A stretch of 64,000 bases of DNA. It comes from Leptotrichia shahii. Its GTDB lineage: Bacteria > Fusobacteriota > Fusobacteriia > Fusobacteriales > Leptotrichiaceae. The stretch spans positions 186,001 through 250,000 of the forward strand of contig NZ_AP019827.1 of the NCBI RefSeq assembly GCF_008327825.1, written 5' to 3'. Positions 62,485 through 64,000 of the stretch are shown here, one piece after another. The notes beneath the pieces are model-generated. The model did no database searches, was not told where the DNA came from, and saw only the letters and a list, made by a program, of their open reading frames with translations. Position numbers and translations under genes: made by a program. Position 1 is the first letter of the stretch, and every line of letters begins with the position of its first letter.

Positions 62485-63504
62485 ATGTATGATATAAAAG
62501 AAATAGCAAGATTAGTTAGTGGAAAAATAAATGGAAATGAAAATTTGGTCTTAAAGAAATTATCGCCGTTTTTTTATGCGACAGAAGATGAACTGACTTT
62601 CGCAGCAGATGAAAAAATGTTAAAAAATATTGAAAAATGTAATGCTGGGGCAATAGTTGTTCCGCCATTGAAAAATTTGCCAAAAGATAGAACGTATATT
62701 ATAGTTGAAAAAAATCCGAGAGAACTGATGCCGATTTTATTAAATTATTTTAAGCCAAAAATAAAGCCGTTTGAAAAAGCAATAGAAGATTCGGCATTAA
62801 TAGATGAAACAGCGAATGTTTCAAGAATTAACACTTATATTGGACATAATGTGAAAATTGGTAAAAATGTTGTAATCTATCCAAATGTTTCGATTTTTGA
62901 AGGAACAGAAATCGGAGAAGGAACGATTGTTTATTCAAATGTTACTATTAGGGAATTTTCTAAGATTGGTAAAAAATGTATTTTTCAACCAGGAGCTGTT
63001 ATCGGGTCTGATGGGTTTGGTTATATAAAAGTAAAAGGCGATAATGTAAAGATAGATCAGATTGGAAATGTTATATTGGAAGATGAAGTTGAAATTGGAG
63101 CAAATACTTGTATTGATAGAGGAGCTATTGGTGATACAATTGTAAAAAAAGGTACAAAGATTGATAATTTAGTTCACATTGGTCATAATGATGTGATTGG
63201 TTCTAATTGTTTTATTATTGCACAAGTTGGAATTTCTGGAAGTGTGGAAGTGGGAGATAATTCAATACTTGCAGGACAAGTTGGAGTAGCAGGACATCTT
63301 AAAATCGGAAACAATGTGGTAATTGCGGCAAAATCAGGTGTTACAAATGATGTGCCGGATGGAAAGAAAATGTCAGGTTATCCGTTAAGAGAGCATATGG
63401 AAGATTTGAGAGTGAAAATGTCAATGGGGAAAGTGCCTGAACTTGTAAAACGAGTGAAAAAACTTGAAAAAAATATTAATACAAAATTTGAGGATAAAAA
63501 ATAA
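62485..63504 (+). CDS. lpxD: UDP-3-O-acylglucosamine N-acyltransferase
   Basis: 339 residues from ATG 62485, 8 bp after AAGGAGATG; the frame stays open upstream to 62419 only through the D-element remnant. LpxD adds the second acyl chain in lipid A synthesis at the inner membrane. An N-terminal UDP-binding domain (about 1-95) precedes a left-handed parallel beta-helix of hexapeptide repeats (IGHNVKIGKNVVIYPNVSI, VEIGANTCIDRGAIGDT, LVHIGHNDVIGSNC with the catalytic His). A C-terminal helix follows. Its place after tamB-bamA ties LPS synthesis to envelope assembly. Confidence 0.96.
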   Translation: MYDIKEIARLVSGKINGNENLVLKKLSPFFYATEDELTFAADEKMLKNIEKCNAGAIVVPPLKNLPKDRTYIIVEKNPRELMPILLNYFKPKIKPFEKAIEDSALIDETANVSRINTYIGHNVKIGKNVVIYPNVSIFEGTEIGEGTIVYSNVTIREFSKIGKKCIFQPGAVIGSDGFGYIKVKGDNVKIDQIGNVILEDEVEIGANTCIDRGAIGDTIVKKGTKIDNLVHIGHNDVIGSNCFIIAQVGISGSVEVGDNSILAGQVGVAGHLKIGNNVVIAAKSGVTNDVPDGKKMSGYPLREHMEDLRVKMSMGKVPELVKRVKKLEKNINTKFEDKK

Positions 63505-63613
63505 AAGATGACTTTTCTATCGAAATTTTAAAACTTCCTTGACTTATTAATTCAAATGATGTAGAATAAATAATAAAGAACAAAGAGATTATATAAAGAG
63601 AAGGGAGTTATAG

Positions 63614-64000
63614 ATGAAAAAATTACTGTTAGGGATATTTATGCTTTTATGCCTAGTTAGCTGTGGATCAGGGCCTAACGACACAGTTTCAAAATTTATT
63701 AATAATATAAAGGCTGGCAAGCCGAGAGAAGCGGCAAAATATGCTATTGATGATAGTTTTGAAGGAGATTTAGAAATAACATATAATAATAAAACTCAGG
63801 AATTACTTTTTAAAACATTGTTAAAAAATCTTGAATATAAAATAGTTGGAACAGAAAAGCAGGATAATGACACTACTATTGTAACTGTAGAAGTAACAAA
63901 TTTAGATGTACAAAAAGTATTTTTACAAGTTTTCCAAAAAATGTCACAAGAAGTTTTTACAAATAAAGATTCTAAGTCACTTTCAGTTGAAGAAAGATTT
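63614..64000 (+). CDS. Lipoprotein, 3' end outside window
   Basis: 129 codons are visible, open to the window end. Start ATG 63614 follows AAGGGAG. The N-terminus MKKLLLGIFMLLCLVSCGSG is a lipoprotein signal with the LVSC lipobox (Cys17). The region after it (NDTVSKFINNIKAGKPREAA, KLL- and Glu-rich segments, VGTEKQDNDTTIVTVEVTNL) resembles the N-terminal part of DUF4878/NTF2-like lipoproteins, but the family cannot be confirmed from the fragment. It should be anchored in the inner or outer membrane; no Asp at +2 is present, so outer membrane is possible. Confidence 0.75.
   Translation, partial: MKKLLLGIFMLLCLVSCGSGPNDTVSKFINNIKAGKPREAAKYAIDDSFEGDLEITYNNKTQELLFKTLLKNLEYKIVGTEKQDNDTTIVTVEVTNLDVQKVFLQVFQKMSQEVFTNKDSKSLSVEERF

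Overview
This is a chromosomal segment of a very AT-rich, diderm fermenter, most likely Leptotrichia or a close relative in Leptotrichiaceae (Fusobacteriota). The basis is inference from gene content: outer-membrane and LPS machinery (LptD, LpxD, BamA, TamB, FadL-type and OmpA-type proteins), two tandem FadA-family adhesins, and low-GC, A/T-ending codon use with Firmicute-like housekeeping genes (AddAB-type nuclease, Mn-dependent pyrophosphatase, SecG, LuxS). The species cannot be fixed from the sequence. No rRNA, tRNA, CRISPR array, prophage or transposase gene was seen.

Layout. 1-2.4 kb: two related secreted proteins of unknown function (the first cut by the window edge) and an LprI-like gene broken by an early stop. 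2.5-5.2 kb (minus strand): a DUF1304 membrane protein, map, adk and a tiny, extremely basic exported peptide. 5.4-9.4 kb: a nucleotide-salvage group (NadN-like NAD nucleotidase, MazG-like pyrophosphohydrolase, cytoplasmic 5'-nucleotidase family enzyme). 9.6-20.3 kb: tgt, a Crp/Fnr regulator, yqeK-rnr-smpB, thioredoxin, galE, a small outer-membrane-like protein, an M29 aminopeptidase and a chorismate mutase gene split by a small palindromic element. 20.5-25 kb: der, AI-2E family permease, MarR, tpiA, secG. 25.5-31.5 kb: an AddB-like/AddA-like helicase-nuclease pair. 31.8-42.4 kb: ppaC, a hypothetical gene, cyclophilin, a polytopic membrane protein, a large cysteine-free LptD, OmpA-like protein, hslO and ddl. 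42.5-51.4 kb: luxS, an intact LprI-like gene, two small exported proteins, TatD, a subtilisin-like passenger without a barrel, eno, two FadA-family genes and an EamA permease. 51.7-54.5 kb (minus strand): M24 peptidase and FadL-like porin. 55-64 kb: tamB-bamA-lpxD, followed by a lipoprotein cut by the window end.

The genes fall into two themes: core metabolism and RNA/protein maintenance, and construction of the outer membrane (LptD, TamB, BamA, LpxD, OmpA-like, FadL-like, FadA). The tamB-bamA pair puts both partners of a translocation/assembly system in one transcription unit, with an LPS lipid A gene directly behind.

The most unusual signal is not a gene. Intergenic spaces hold at least four sequence families (called A, B, C and D here) of about 80-160 bp, non-coding, palindromic, MITE-like elements. 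They have different terminal inverted repeats but share one self-complementary core close to CAAGGGGTCTTGACCCCTTG. Evidence that they move is in the sequence itself: a C element splits a chorismate mutase reading frame, a B element sits inside an A element, and an A-like element sits inside a B element. The core also occurs alone behind genes, where it may act as a terminator.
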